Shown: positions 5,978 to 12,034 of the stretch, one piece after another | Layout of the letters: each line of letters begins with the position of its first letter | How positions within the stretch are numbered: position 1 is the first letter of the stretch | Assembly: GCA_035651635.1 (NCBI GenBank) | Contig: DASRFK010000215.1 | Coordinates: forward strand, 1 to 12,034 | Reading direction: 5' to 3' | Source of the DNA: JANXQE01 sp035651635 | GTDB lineage: Bacteria; Verrucomicrobiota; Verrucomicrobiia; Limisphaerales; UBA8199 | Length of the DNA: 12,034 bases | The notes under the pieces: generated by a model | Database searches by the model: none | What the model was told of the DNA's origin: nothing | The model's input: only the letters and a program-made list of their open reading frames with translations | Position numbers and translations under genes: made by a program

Positions 5978-6679
5978 ATGAAAATAGCTCTGTTCGGCCT
6001 TTCCGAAATCAAACTCGGCAAACATAACTTGAAAGATCCGCGCCTGGATCAAGCGGATAAGCTCGTGGAAGCGGATAAGAAGAGCTACGCGCAGGTGGAC
6101 ATCGTGCCTGAAGACGAGTTGCTCGATGCCGATTGCGTCCTGGCTTCAATGGACGGCAAAGCCGACCTAATCCTCAAGGACCTCGAGTTTGTGGAAACGC
6201 GCCTGGGCCGCGACCCGCAACCCGCCGAACGGGCCGCCTTGGAGAAGATCCGCGGCCTTTTGGAGGCCGAAAAATTCCTCTTTAATTCCGGCCTTGCGCC
6301 CGAAGATCTGCAAGCTGTGGCGGCGCATAATTTTTTCACCGGCAAACCCGTTTGCGTGGCCACGCCTGAAGAGATTCAAGCTCCCGAAGCGCTGTTGTTG
6401 AAGGCTTTTCGCGAGGCGGGGTACATTTGTTTTCTAACCGTGGGCGGTAAAGAGAACCGGGCCTGGCCCATCCGCAAGGGCATCACTGCCCTGGAAGCCG
6501 CCGGGACCATTCATACGGACTTGCAAAAGGGCTTCATTCGCGCCGAGATCATCGGGTTCGACGATTTTGTGGCGGCCGGAGGTGAAACGCAGGCCAAACG
6601 CGCCGGCAAACAGCGGCTGGAAACCAAACAATACGTGATGCAAGACTGTGACGTGGTGAATTTCCGGTTCAACAAGTGA
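5978..6679 (+). CDS. YchF-related protein lacking the GTPase P-loop
   Basis: This 233-residue protein matches the C-terminal part of the OBG-family ATPase YchF but is far shorter than its roughly 363 residues. Residues about 149-232 are a good TGS-like/DUF933 domain: GYICFLTVGGKENRAWPIRKG, AAGTIHTDLQKGFIRAEII, then YVMQDCDVVNFRFN. The N-terminus (MKIALFGLSEIKLGKHNL) resembles the start of a YchF GTPase domain but has no GxxxxGKS/T loop. It is followed by DPRLDQADKLVEADKK, similar to the DPRLDKLAEI stretch that in YchF lies further on. The middle (about 50-105) resembles the segment preceding the YchF helical domain. It is therefore best read as a compacted YchF relative that cannot bind ATP/GTP in the usual way. 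The frame is clean, so it is probably a real protein rather than decay. AGGA directly abuts the ATG, too close for a standard ribosome binding site. The TPR gene follows 61 bp downstream. Confidence 0.85.
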   Translation: MKIALFGLSEIKLGKHNLKDPRLDQADKLVEADKKSYAQVDIVPEDELLDADCVLASMDGKADLILKDLEFVETRLGRDPQPAERAALEKIRGLLEAEKFLFNSGLAPEDLQAVAAHNFFTGKPVCVATPEEIQAPEALLLKAFREAGYICFLTVGGKENRAWPIRKGITALEAAGTIHTDLQKGFIRAEIIGFDDFVAAGGETQAKRAGKQRLETKQYVMQDCDVVNFRFNK

Positions 6680-6740
6680 CCCACAGGATTTTACTGCTTT
6701 GCTGCGAGGTCTTGTTTGCTAGGCTGACTCAGCTGCGGAC

Positions 6741-9404
6741 ATGAATTTTTTGGTCAGAACTTTTCTGCTTCTGATGTGCGGTGCCCTGGCTGTCCCTCAG
6801 ATCCGGGCCGCCAGCTCGGCCGAAAATCAGGCCTTCGCGACCGCTGAGAAGGTTTACTTCGATGGAGATTATAAAAATGCCGAAATTGATTTCCGGACTT
6901 TCATCCAGAAATTTCCCGGCTCGGCCCGGATCCCCGAAGCGGTCCTGTATGAGGCGCAGGCGCGGATCAAGCTGGGTGATTTCGCCGCCGCGCTTAAGTT
7001 GCTCGCCGAGCGCCAGGCGGAAGCGGGCGCCCTCGCCGATTGGTACCTGCTCTGCCAGGGAGAGGCGCTGTTGGCCAAAGGCGACTTTGCCCATGCGGAG
7101 ACTAATTTTATCAAGTTGGACCGGGAATTTCCCGGCTCGTCTCACCGGCTAGCCGCGGTGGTCAACGCCGCCCTGGCCTGCATGCGCCAATCCAAGTGGC
7201 CGCAAGTCAGCGAATTGCTGGGCCGCACCAACGGTATTTTCAAGCTCACGGCCGTTACCAACCACGCCAGCCCGGAGGTTATCCGCGGCTTCCTCTTGCT
7301 CAGCGAAGCGCAATTGTCTCAAGGGGACGCCGGCGCCGCCGAACAATCACTGCAACAGTTGAGCGCCTCGCCGCTCGACCCGACCAACAACTGGCAGCGG
7401 CAATACTTGCTCTGCCGCGTCTTGCAGACCGCCGGACGCCTTGAAGACGCCCTTCAAAACACGACCAACCTCTTGGTCCTGGCCGAGGCTACTGGCCAGC
7501 CCTCGTTCCAGGCGCAATCCCGCGCCTTTGAGGCGGCGCTGCTCGAACGGCTCGGACGGCCCGAGGAGGCCATCGCCGCTTATCGGCAGAATTTGGCCGC
7601 CGGAATTCCCGAGCAAGAGCAGCGCGAGGCGTTGCTCAAGATCACCCAGCTTTCGCTGGCGACGGGCAAAGTTCCTGAAGCGGTGCAGGTCCTGCAAAGC
7701 TACCTTAATCAATTTCCCACGAACGAATGCTCGGACCTGGCCTTGCTGACATTGGGAGAGTTGCGCCTGCGTCAGTATCAGCCGGGGGGCATGACGAACC
7801 TGGTGGAGCTCGCTGCGACCAATGCGCCCGGAGCTACGAACTTTCTCGAACAGGCCATCGTCGCGTTCCGAAATCTGACCAACACTTTTCCGAAGAGCCG
7901 GCTGATTGGCAAGGCGCACCTGGACCTGGGCTGGTGTTACTGGCTGGCCGGCGAAAACATGGCCGATGCGCGGCTGCTCTCACTGAGCCAGACCTCCTTC
8001 CAGGACGCGGTAGCTCTGCTTCCGCGTTCCTTCGATCAGGCCCAGGCTTATTTTAAACTCGCGGACGCGCAATACCAACTCACTAACTTTGCGGCCGCGA
8101 TTAGCAATTACAGCACCGTCGCTGAGCGCTTCCACGACCTGTCGGAAGTGGAGACCAACCTGGCTGAACCCGCCCTCTATCAGATCGTGCGTGCCGGGCT
8201 GGCGGCTCCCGATGAACGCAGCGAGACCAATGCGCTTGCCAAAATTATGGGTTCCTTTCCCAATGGCGCGTTCACGCGCCGCGCGGTCTTTCTCGTTAGC
8301 CAGCAAATGGGCCCCGGCTTTGCGGCCGCGGCGCGCGGCCTTTTCAACGAGGCGGCCCGCGGCGCGACCGGTTCGCCGCTCTTGGCGGAAATCGAGTTGG
8401 CCATTGCCCGCACGTACGAAGAAGAAGGTCAGTGGGACCAGGCCGCCTTGCGATATGATGCCTGGCTGGCTGCTTTTTCCAATAATCCAGCCCGGCCGCG
8501 CGCCGAATATTTCCAAGCCATGGCCAATTACAACGCCGGCAATGAGACCAATGCGCTGTTGCAATTCACCAACCTGATCTCACGCTTCCCGACCAACGAA
8601 TACGCGCCCCTGGCCCAATGGTGGGTGGCCGATTACTTTTACCGAGCCGGTAATTTCGTCGACGCTGAAATCAATTATAAATTCGTTTACCAGAACTACG
8701 GTTCCTCCTCGCTCGCGTATCCGGCGCGAATGATGGCCGGCCGCATGGCCGTTCAACGCCAGGACTGGCAAAATGCTCCGGGCTATTTCCTGTCGCTGGC
8801 CAATGACAAAAACTGCCCGGCGGATTTGCAGGCGCAGGCGCTCGATGCCTACGGCGACACCTTTCTCATGCAGAACTCGTCGAACAAGCTGGGTGATTAT
8901 CGCGAGGCTTTCAAGACCTTCGAGCTGATTTGCCGAACCTATCCCACCAATCCGGTGGCGACTTTGGCCTGGGGTCAGAAAGCCATTTGCCTGCTCCAGT
9001 TTGCCGGGACCAATACGCAGGACTTTGCCCCCGTCACAAACGCCTTCCAGCAGGTTCTCGATTCACCCTTGGCCAACGCCACCGCCCGCAGCATCGCCGA
9101 AGTCGGTTTGGGATTCACTTTCGAGAAAATCGCCGATACTCGAGCCGAAACGGAAAAACCTGAATTGCTCAACGCCGCTCTGCGGCATTACGAGCGCGTT
9201 TTGTACGGGACTGATAACGGGTTTTTGCGAGAAGGCGAAAGCGCGGATCCGTTCTGGACACGCAAGGCGGGACAGGAAGCCGAACGGTTAGCCGAGCGGT
9301 TGCAAAATCGCGAGTACGCCATCGGGGTGTATCGCCGGCTCCAACAAATGTTTCCTTACCTGCGCTTCGAGGACAAAATCAAAGCGCTGCAGGCCCAGCG
9401 CTGA
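6741..9404 (+). CDS. Exported tetratricopeptide-repeat protein, 887 aa
   Basis: The protein starts with a typical Sec signal peptide: basic R6, hydrophobic core LLLMCGALAV, likely cleavage after IRA (residue 23). No lipobox Cys is present, so the mature protein is probably periplasmic or loosely outer-membrane associated. The rest is almost wholly helical TPR-like repeats of the YbgF/BamD/Sel1-like style. Recurrent examples are around residues 35-65, 70-95, 100-130, 265-285, 300-328, 430-465, 555-580, 590-620 and 625-655, many ending in a FPxN/FPGS-type loop (FPGS, FPTNE, FPNG, YPTNP). Trp and Asn content is high late in the protein. No catalytic domain is visible. Such proteins usually scaffold envelope complexes, but the partner is unknown. 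It probably shares a transcript with its neighbours: 61 bp follow the upstream gene and 64 bp precede the iron-sulfur carrier gene. Confidence 0.9.
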   Translation: MNFLVRTFLLLMCGALAVPQIRAASSAENQAFATAEKVYFDGDYKNAEIDFRTFIQKFPGSARIPEAVLYEAQARIKLGDFAAALKLLAERQAEAGALADWYLLCQGEALLAKGDFAHAETNFIKLDREFPGSSHRLAAVVNAALACMRQSKWPQVSELLGRTNGIFKLTAVTNHASPEVIRGFLLLSEAQLSQGDAGAAEQSLQQLSASPLDPTNNWQRQYLLCRVLQTAGRLEDALQNTTNLLVLAEATGQPSFQAQSRAFEAALLERLGRPEEAIAAYRQNLAAGIPEQEQREALLKITQLSLATGKVPEAVQVLQSYLNQFPTNECSDLALLTLGELRLRQYQPGGMTNLVELAATNAPGATNFLEQAIVAFRNLTNTFPKSRLIGKAHLDLGWCYWLAGENMADARLLSLSQTSFQDAVALLPRSFDQAQAYFKLADAQYQLTNFAAAISNYSTVAERFHDLSEVETNLAEPALYQIVRAGLAAPDERSETNALAKIMGSFPNGAFTRRAVFLVSQQMGPGFAAAARGLFNEAARGATGSPLLAEIELAIARTYEEEGQWDQAALRYDAWLAAFSNNPARPRAEYFQAMANYNAGNETNALLQFTNLISRFPTNEYAPLAQWWVADYFYRAGNFVDAEINYKFVYQNYGSSSLAYPARMMAGRMAVQRQDWQNAPGYFLSLANDKNCPADLQAQALDAYGDTFLMQNSSNKLGDYREAFKTFELICRTYPTNPVATLAWGQKAICLLQFAGTNTQDFAPVTNAFQQVLDSPLANATARSIAEVGLGFTFEKIADTRAETEKPELLNAALRHYERVLYGTDNGFLREGESADPFWTRKAGQEAERLAERLQNREYAIGVYRRLQQMFPYLRFEDKIKALQAQR

Positions 9405-9468
9405 GCGCGCTGAGCGGGGAAATTTGACACGCCTCCAAACGCGGCTTAGCTTGAAGTGCAATTTAGCT

Positions 9469-9816
9469 ATGGATGTGAGCATCACCACCGACCCTGTAGT
9501 GCAGATAACCCCGAGCGCCGCCGGGGAAATAAAGGCGCTGCTGCAAAAGCCTGAGAATGGAGGCAAATCGTTCCGGGTCTACATCGAGCAGGGCGGTTGC
9601 TCCGGCATGCAATACTCGATGACCTTTGACGAACAACGCCCGGATGATCTTTTTGCCGAGCTGCTTGGGGTCCAAGTCCTGGTTGATCCGTTCAGCGCCC
9701 AATACCTGCGCGGCGCGGTGGTGGATTTCAGCGACAGCCTGACTGCCGGCGGGTTCAAAATCAGCAATCCCAACGCGCGGCAGAGTTGTGGTTGCGGCAA
9801 ATCCTTTACGGCCTGA
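9469..9816 (+). CDS. A-type iron-sulfur cluster carrier (IscA/SufA/ErpA family)
   Basis: A 115-residue HesB/IscA-fold protein that accepts Fe-S clusters from a scaffold and delivers them to apo-enzymes. The three conserved cysteines are present: C44 in EQGGCSGMQY, and C107 and C109 in SCGCGKSF. The FKISNPNA stretch just before the CGC motif is also typical. The reading frame opens at a TTG (9424), but family similarity begins after ATG 9469, which is preferred; a weak GAAG motif lies about 14 bases upstream. Length and motifs do not separate ErpA from IscA or SufA, so no symbol is given. It is the last gene before a strong intrinsic terminator. No isc or suf scaffold or desulfurase genes are adjacent. 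Confidence 0.93.
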   Translation: MDVSITTDPVVQITPSAAGEIKALLQKPENGGKSFRVYIEQGGCSGMQYSMTFDEQRPDDLFAELLGVQVLVDPFSAQYLRGAVVDFSDSLTAGGFKISNPNARQSCGCGKSFTA

Positions 9817-9845
9817 GGCAACCCAGCGTTGCCCGGCTGAAAAAC

Positions 9846-9881
9846 GCCGTTCCGTGTGATGCGGAACGGCTTTTTTGTTTT
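9846..9881 (+). terminator. Intrinsic terminator after the Fe-S carrier gene
   Basis: A perfect 9-bp stem, GCCGTTCCG (9846-9854) with CGGAACGGC (9862-9870), closes a 7-nt loop. It is followed directly by TTTTTTGTTTTT (9871-9882). It sits 29 bp after the stop codon at 9816. This is the clearest terminator in the window and marks the end of the transcription unit that ends with the carrier gene. Confidence 0.93.
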
Positions 9882-10143
9882 TCCAAGCTATTTCGTTGCC
9901 CAGTCGTTCAACTGCCCCCACGCGCGAACCTGAGCGCTTGCCACTATCGGCGCTGCTGCATCGCAGCCAGAATCCACTCAAAGACGTGGGGATTCCTAAC
10001 ACCCTAGCGCTTCGCTGGAGGTGTCCAGGTAGCGCTCGAACGCCTGCACGAATTGACCAAAACGGTAACGTCTCCCGTTTCATTGCCTTTTAACTCAACT
10101 TCTGCGGTTTAAGTGAGACACGAGTACCCGGTGGACTGGGCAA
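9882..10143. other. Spacer upstream of the ArsR gene
   Basis: This stretch contains no convincing gene. Small imperfect hairpins lie at 9970-9996 (GAAT-CCAC facing GTGG-ATTC with a 2-nt bulge) and 10000-10023 (CACC-AGCG facing CGCT-GGTG with an internal loop). A minus-strand frame between stops, 9996-10079, gives 27 residues including FVQAFERYLDTSSEAL, which looks protein-like but was not assigned to a family. An imperfect repeat CTCAACTT/AAGTGAG (10096-10117) could be an operator for the ArsR gene. Confidence 0.45.
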
Positions 10144-10473
10144 ATGGTCCTGCCTACCATCGACCTGATGACTGGAATTGACTGCATTGCTGCTTTGAAA
10201 GCGCTCGCGGAACAAACCCGGATGCGAATCTTGCGGCTGCTCCTGAAGGACCAACTCAGCGTGAACGAGATTGTTCAGCGGGTAAAAGTTTCCCAATATA
10301 CAGTTTCCAAGCATCTCAAAATTCTGCGTGAAGCCGGACTGGTCGAGGCGGAGAAGAAGGGTAAGCAGCGGCTGTACACCGTGGCCAAGAATCTCAACAC
10401 GCAGTTGAAGAGGAACGCAAACGTCCTCGAACTGGGCTGTTGCACATTCCGATTCGACAGGCTTCCCAGGTAA
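10144..10473 (+). CDS. ArsR/SmtB-family winged-helix regulator
   Basis: A 109-residue winged-helix regulator. The N-terminal helix reads IAALKALAEQTRMRILRLLL, typical of ArsR proteins. The HTH covers about 38-62 (LSVNEIVQRVKVSQYTVSKHLKILREAGLV) and the wing follows at 66-80 (VEAEKKGKQRLYTV). The classical ELCVCDL metal box is absent. Instead the C-terminus carries a vicinal Cys pair, C99-C100 in ELGCCTFRFDRLP, with C14 near the N-terminus. A metal- or thiol-sensing role is therefore plausible, but the ligand is unknown. Members usually repress until the ligand binds. ATG 10144 is preferred, after a G-rich stretch (10131-10140); ATG 10168 is possible. The GTPase gene follows about 96 bp downstream on the same strand, with a palindrome in the gap, so it is the natural candidate target. 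Confidence 0.9.
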   Translation: MVLPTIDLMTGIDCIAALKALAEQTRMRILRLLLKDQLSVNEIVQRVKVSQYTVSKHLKILREAGLVEAEKKGKQRLYTVAKNLNTQLKRNANVLELGCCTFRFDRLPR

Positions 10474-10520
10474 GTCTTCAAATCGCATAACTTCTGATTT
10501 TGGATTGCGCCGGCGGGGTT

Positions 10521-10544
10521 ATATATGCACATTTCCGCATACAT
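10521..10544. promoter_or_regulatory. Candidate ArsR operator before the GTPase gene
   Basis: The 8-bp arms ATATATGC and GCATACAT, separated by 8 bp, are reverse complements except for one position. The AT-rich, dyad-symmetric form and the position 26 bp before ATG 10570 suit an ArsR-family operator. The assignment to the adjacent regulator is inference. The site overlaps an alternative in-frame ATG at 10525, an argument for the later start. Confidence 0.4.
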
Positions 10545-10569
10545 CCACACCTCCTGTGATTACGTGGCC

Positions 10570-11745
10570 ATGAAACACTCCGATTCTACCAGCCAGGATT
10601 CAGCCTCCCGCTCTCCGTCGGTTCCGTTACCGAAAGCCAAGCCGCGCTACATCATGGTCGGCGGCTTTCTTGGGGCGGGAAAAACAACGTCCATCGCCAA
10701 GCTCGCCCAATGGCTCACCGACAAGGGCCTGCGAGTGGGGCTGATTACCAACGACCAGGGCAGCCACCTGGTCGACACGACGATGCTGACGGCGCGCGGC
10801 TTTGCGGTTAAGGAAATTCCCGGCGGTTGCTTTTGTTGCAGGTTCAACTCGCTGGTGGACGCGGCCAAGCTATTGAAGGCAGAGAGCCGCCCAGATGTTT
10901 TCATCGCCGAACCGGTCGGCAGCTGCACCGATTTGGTCGCAACGGTGAGCTACCCGCTTCGTAACCTTTATGGGGCCGACTATTCCATCGCCCCGCTGAG
11001 CGTGCTCGTTGATCCCATCCGGGTGCTCCGGGTGCTCGGCCTGGAGGCGGGTGGCCAGTTCTCTGAAAAGGTCGTTTATATTTACCGCAAGCAACTGGAG
11101 GAAGCCGACTTGATTGTGGTCAACAAGCGCGACTTGCTGTCGAACGACCAGTCAGCCACGCTGCGCGAAGCCTTGGCGGCTCAGTTCCCGAAGGCGCGAG
11201 TCTTTGAGGTATCGGCCCGCCAGGGGACCGGGGGGCTAGAGGGCTGGTTCGAGCACATCGCCCGCACGAACCAGATTCCCCGCGCGATCATGGACGTGGA
11301 CTATGAGGTCTACGCTGATGGCGAGGCGCGCTTGGGCTGGCTCAACTGCACGCTCCGGCTCGACGCCAAGACCGCCTTTGACGGGAACAAGTTCGTCCAC
11401 GGATTGGCCTCCGAAATCCAGCAGCGACTTAATCGGGCCGGGGCCGAAATCGCTCACCTCAAAATAACGTTGGATGCCGATAACGAGCTGTCTGATTTGG
11501 CGGTAGTGAACCTGGTGAGGAACGATTTTGTTCCCGAGCTATCCCAAAACATCCAGGACAGTTTCGCCGGCGGGGAGTTGACCATTAACATGCGGGCGGA
11601 GGCCGCGCCGGAGGTGTTGCGTGGTGTGGTCCAAAGCGCGGTAGAGAAATGCGCGCAGCCCTACGCCACCCTCAACTGGGAGCACATGGAGTTTTTCAGG
11701 CCCGGCAAACCCCAACCGACGCACCGACTCACCACGTCAGCGTGA
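10570..11745 (+). CDS. G3E-family GTPase (CobW/P47K type)
   Basis: A SIMIBI-class P-loop GTPase of about 391 residues. Numbered from ATG 10570, it shows Walker A GGFLGAGKTT (31-40), the CxCC metal-handling motif GGCFCCRF (C87, C89, C90), a G3-region IAEPVGSC (E114) and the G4 motif NKRD (185-188). These are the hallmarks of COG0523-like metallochaperones and metal-insertion factors, usually handling zinc, cobalt or nickel. The C-terminal part (about 240-391) differs from the usual CobW_C domain: it begins near MDVDYEVYADGEARLGWLN and I cannot assign it. Annotation as cobalamin synthesis P47K would be by family name only; nothing here shows a role in cobalamin synthesis. The frame extends to ATG 10525, but that start falls inside the palindrome. 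The gene follows the ArsR regulator on the same strand. Confidence 0.9.
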   Translation: MKHSDSTSQDSASRSPSVPLPKAKPRYIMVGGFLGAGKTTSIAKLAQWLTDKGLRVGLITNDQGSHLVDTTMLTARGFAVKEIPGGCFCCRFNSLVDAAKLLKAESRPDVFIAEPVGSCTDLVATVSYPLRNLYGADYSIAPLSVLVDPIRVLRVLGLEAGGQFSEKVVYIYRKQLEEADLIVVNKRDLLSNDQSATLREALAAQFPKARVFEVSARQGTGGLEGWFEHIARTNQIPRAIMDVDYEVYADGEARLGWLNCTLRLDAKTAFDGNKFVHGLASEIQQRLNRAGAEIAHLKITLDADNELSDLAVVNLVRNDFVPELSQNIQDSFAGGELTINMRAEAAPEVLRGVVQSAVEKCAQPYATLNWEHMEFFRPGKPQPTHRLTTSA

Positions 11746-11779
11746 CGGGAGCTTTTATGCTGCCTCGGTGGGTCATCGG

Positions 11780-11860
11780 CTTAAACCGCTCCGGTGACAG
11801 TTCGGTATATCTGACCGTGTGGTTGATGTTTCTATGCCCGAGGTAATACTGAATTGTCCA
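11780..11860 (-). pseudogene. Tyrosine recombinase C-terminal remnant
   Basis: On the minus strand these 27 codons read a classic integrase C-terminus: IQYYLGHRNINHTVRYTEL and a little beyond. It contains the box II His of LGH and the nucleophile Tyr of VRYTE, closest in style to FimB-like or small XerC-like recombinases. Upstream on the minus strand the expected HxxR box is not visible: the sequence runs into the start of the HAD gene. Downstream, after SPERFK, the usual short tail is replaced by unrelated residues up to a stop at 11729. It fills the gap between the GTPase stop and the HAD start almost exactly. It is a decayed scrap of a mobile-element integrase rather than a working gene. 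Confidence 0.8.
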
Positions 11861-11884
11861 TTTGCTAAAATCAAAGCACGCACC

Positions 11885-12034
11885 ATGACCAAGGGCATCA
11901 TTTTCGACCTCGATAGCTGTCTCAGCCCGGCTGACGAACCGGGCCAGCAACTCTTTGCTCCGGCCTTCGACGCCATCACCAATGCCAACCGAGGCTCGCA
12001 CAGCGCTTCAATGCTTCAGAACGCCTTTGCCGAC
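11885..12034 (+). CDS. HAD-superfamily hydrolase, N-terminal part
   Basis: Only the first 50 codons lie in the window and the gene runs off the right edge. The protein begins MTKGIIFDLDSCLSPADEPG, which carries HAD motif I: hydrophobic strand, then nucleophile D8 and general acid/base D10 in FDLDSC, with Ser-Cys replacing the common Gly-Thr. The superfamily contains phosphatases and related phosphotransferases; the substrate cannot be inferred. Another in-frame ATG at 11834 would add 17 residues, but this would be read through the antisense of the recombinase remnant, so ATG 11885 is preferred. No Shine-Dalgarno is obvious. It is on the same strand as the ArsR and GTPase genes, about 140 bp after the GTPase stop. 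Confidence 0.75.
   Translation, partial: MTKGIIFDLDSCLSPADEPGQQLFAPAFDAITNANRGSHSASMLQNAFAD

Noticed and set aside
5728..6027. Open frame of 99 codons after uvrA
   Set aside because: It is made of the translated heptad array and the 111-bp element, and overlaps the YchF-like start.
9424..9468. TTG-initiated extension of the Fe-S carrier
   Set aside because: The added 15 residues are outside the family domain, and ATG 9469 gives the usual length.
10094..10117. CTCAACTT/AAGTGAG inverted repeat as the ArsR autoregulatory operator
   Set aside because: It requires a bulged base and is short, and it does not match the dyad before the GTPase gene, so I do not list it as a separate feature.
11834..11884. 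Earlier ATG start for the HAD gene
   Set aside because: The 17 additional residues would be read through the antisense of the recombinase remnant, and the HAD fold begins directly after ATG 11885.

Overview
The window looks like a stretch of GC-rich chromosome from a member of the Verrucomicrobiota, probably near the Pedosphaerales/Limisphaerales. That placement is inference. It rests on the overall gene style (LuxR-type response regulators with wide intergenic gaps, a large Asn/Gln/Ala-rich TPR protein, an ArsR regulator ending in GCCTFRFD next to a P47K/CobW-type GTPase) and on intergenic DNA packed with short GC-rich palindromes and heptanucleotide arrays. No rRNA or other phylogenetic marker apart from UvrA is present, and no tRNA was recognised. 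All genes recognised as intact lie on the + strand.

Layout. 1-381: intergenic DNA with a nested 63-bp palindrome (26-88) and a 111-bp element with hairpin ends (149-259). 382-1068: NarL/FixJ-type response regulator 1. 1069-1417: intergenic DNA with a heptad array (1249-1283). 1418-2245: response regulator 2, with an N-terminal extension. 2246-2620: palindrome-dense spacer with five recognisable hairpins. 2621-5716: uvrA, the damage-recognition ATPase of nucleotide excision repair. 5717-5977: spacer with a second heptad array (5743-5777) and a second 111-bp element (5787-5897), inverted relative to the first. 5978-9816: three co-directional genes, a compact YchF-related protein without a GTPase P-loop, an exported 887-residue TPR protein, and an A-type iron-sulfur carrier, closed by a clear intrinsic terminator (9846-9881). 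9882-10143: spacer. 10144-11742 coding: an ArsR-family regulator and a G3E (CobW/P47K) GTPase, with a candidate operator between them. 11780-11860, minus strand: a scrap of tyrosine-recombinase C-terminus. 11885 to the window end: start of a HAD-type hydrolase.

How the genes may work together. The two response regulators have no kinase here and need not act together. uvrA appears to stand alone. The 5978-9870 block could be one transcript, although its gene functions are not obviously linked. The ArsR-GTPase-HAD block at the right end is the best candidate for a functional module: a probable metal- or thiol-responsive repressor, a palindrome just in front of the GTPase gene, a GTPase with the CxCC metal-handling motif, and possibly a phosphohydrolase. 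The recombinase scrap beside it hints that this module, or its neighbour, arrived by site-specific recombination. The features I find most worth a second look are the paired 111-bp hairpin-ended elements, the ArsR/G3E module with its recombinase relic, the loss of one zinc module in UvrA, and the GTPase-less YchF relative.
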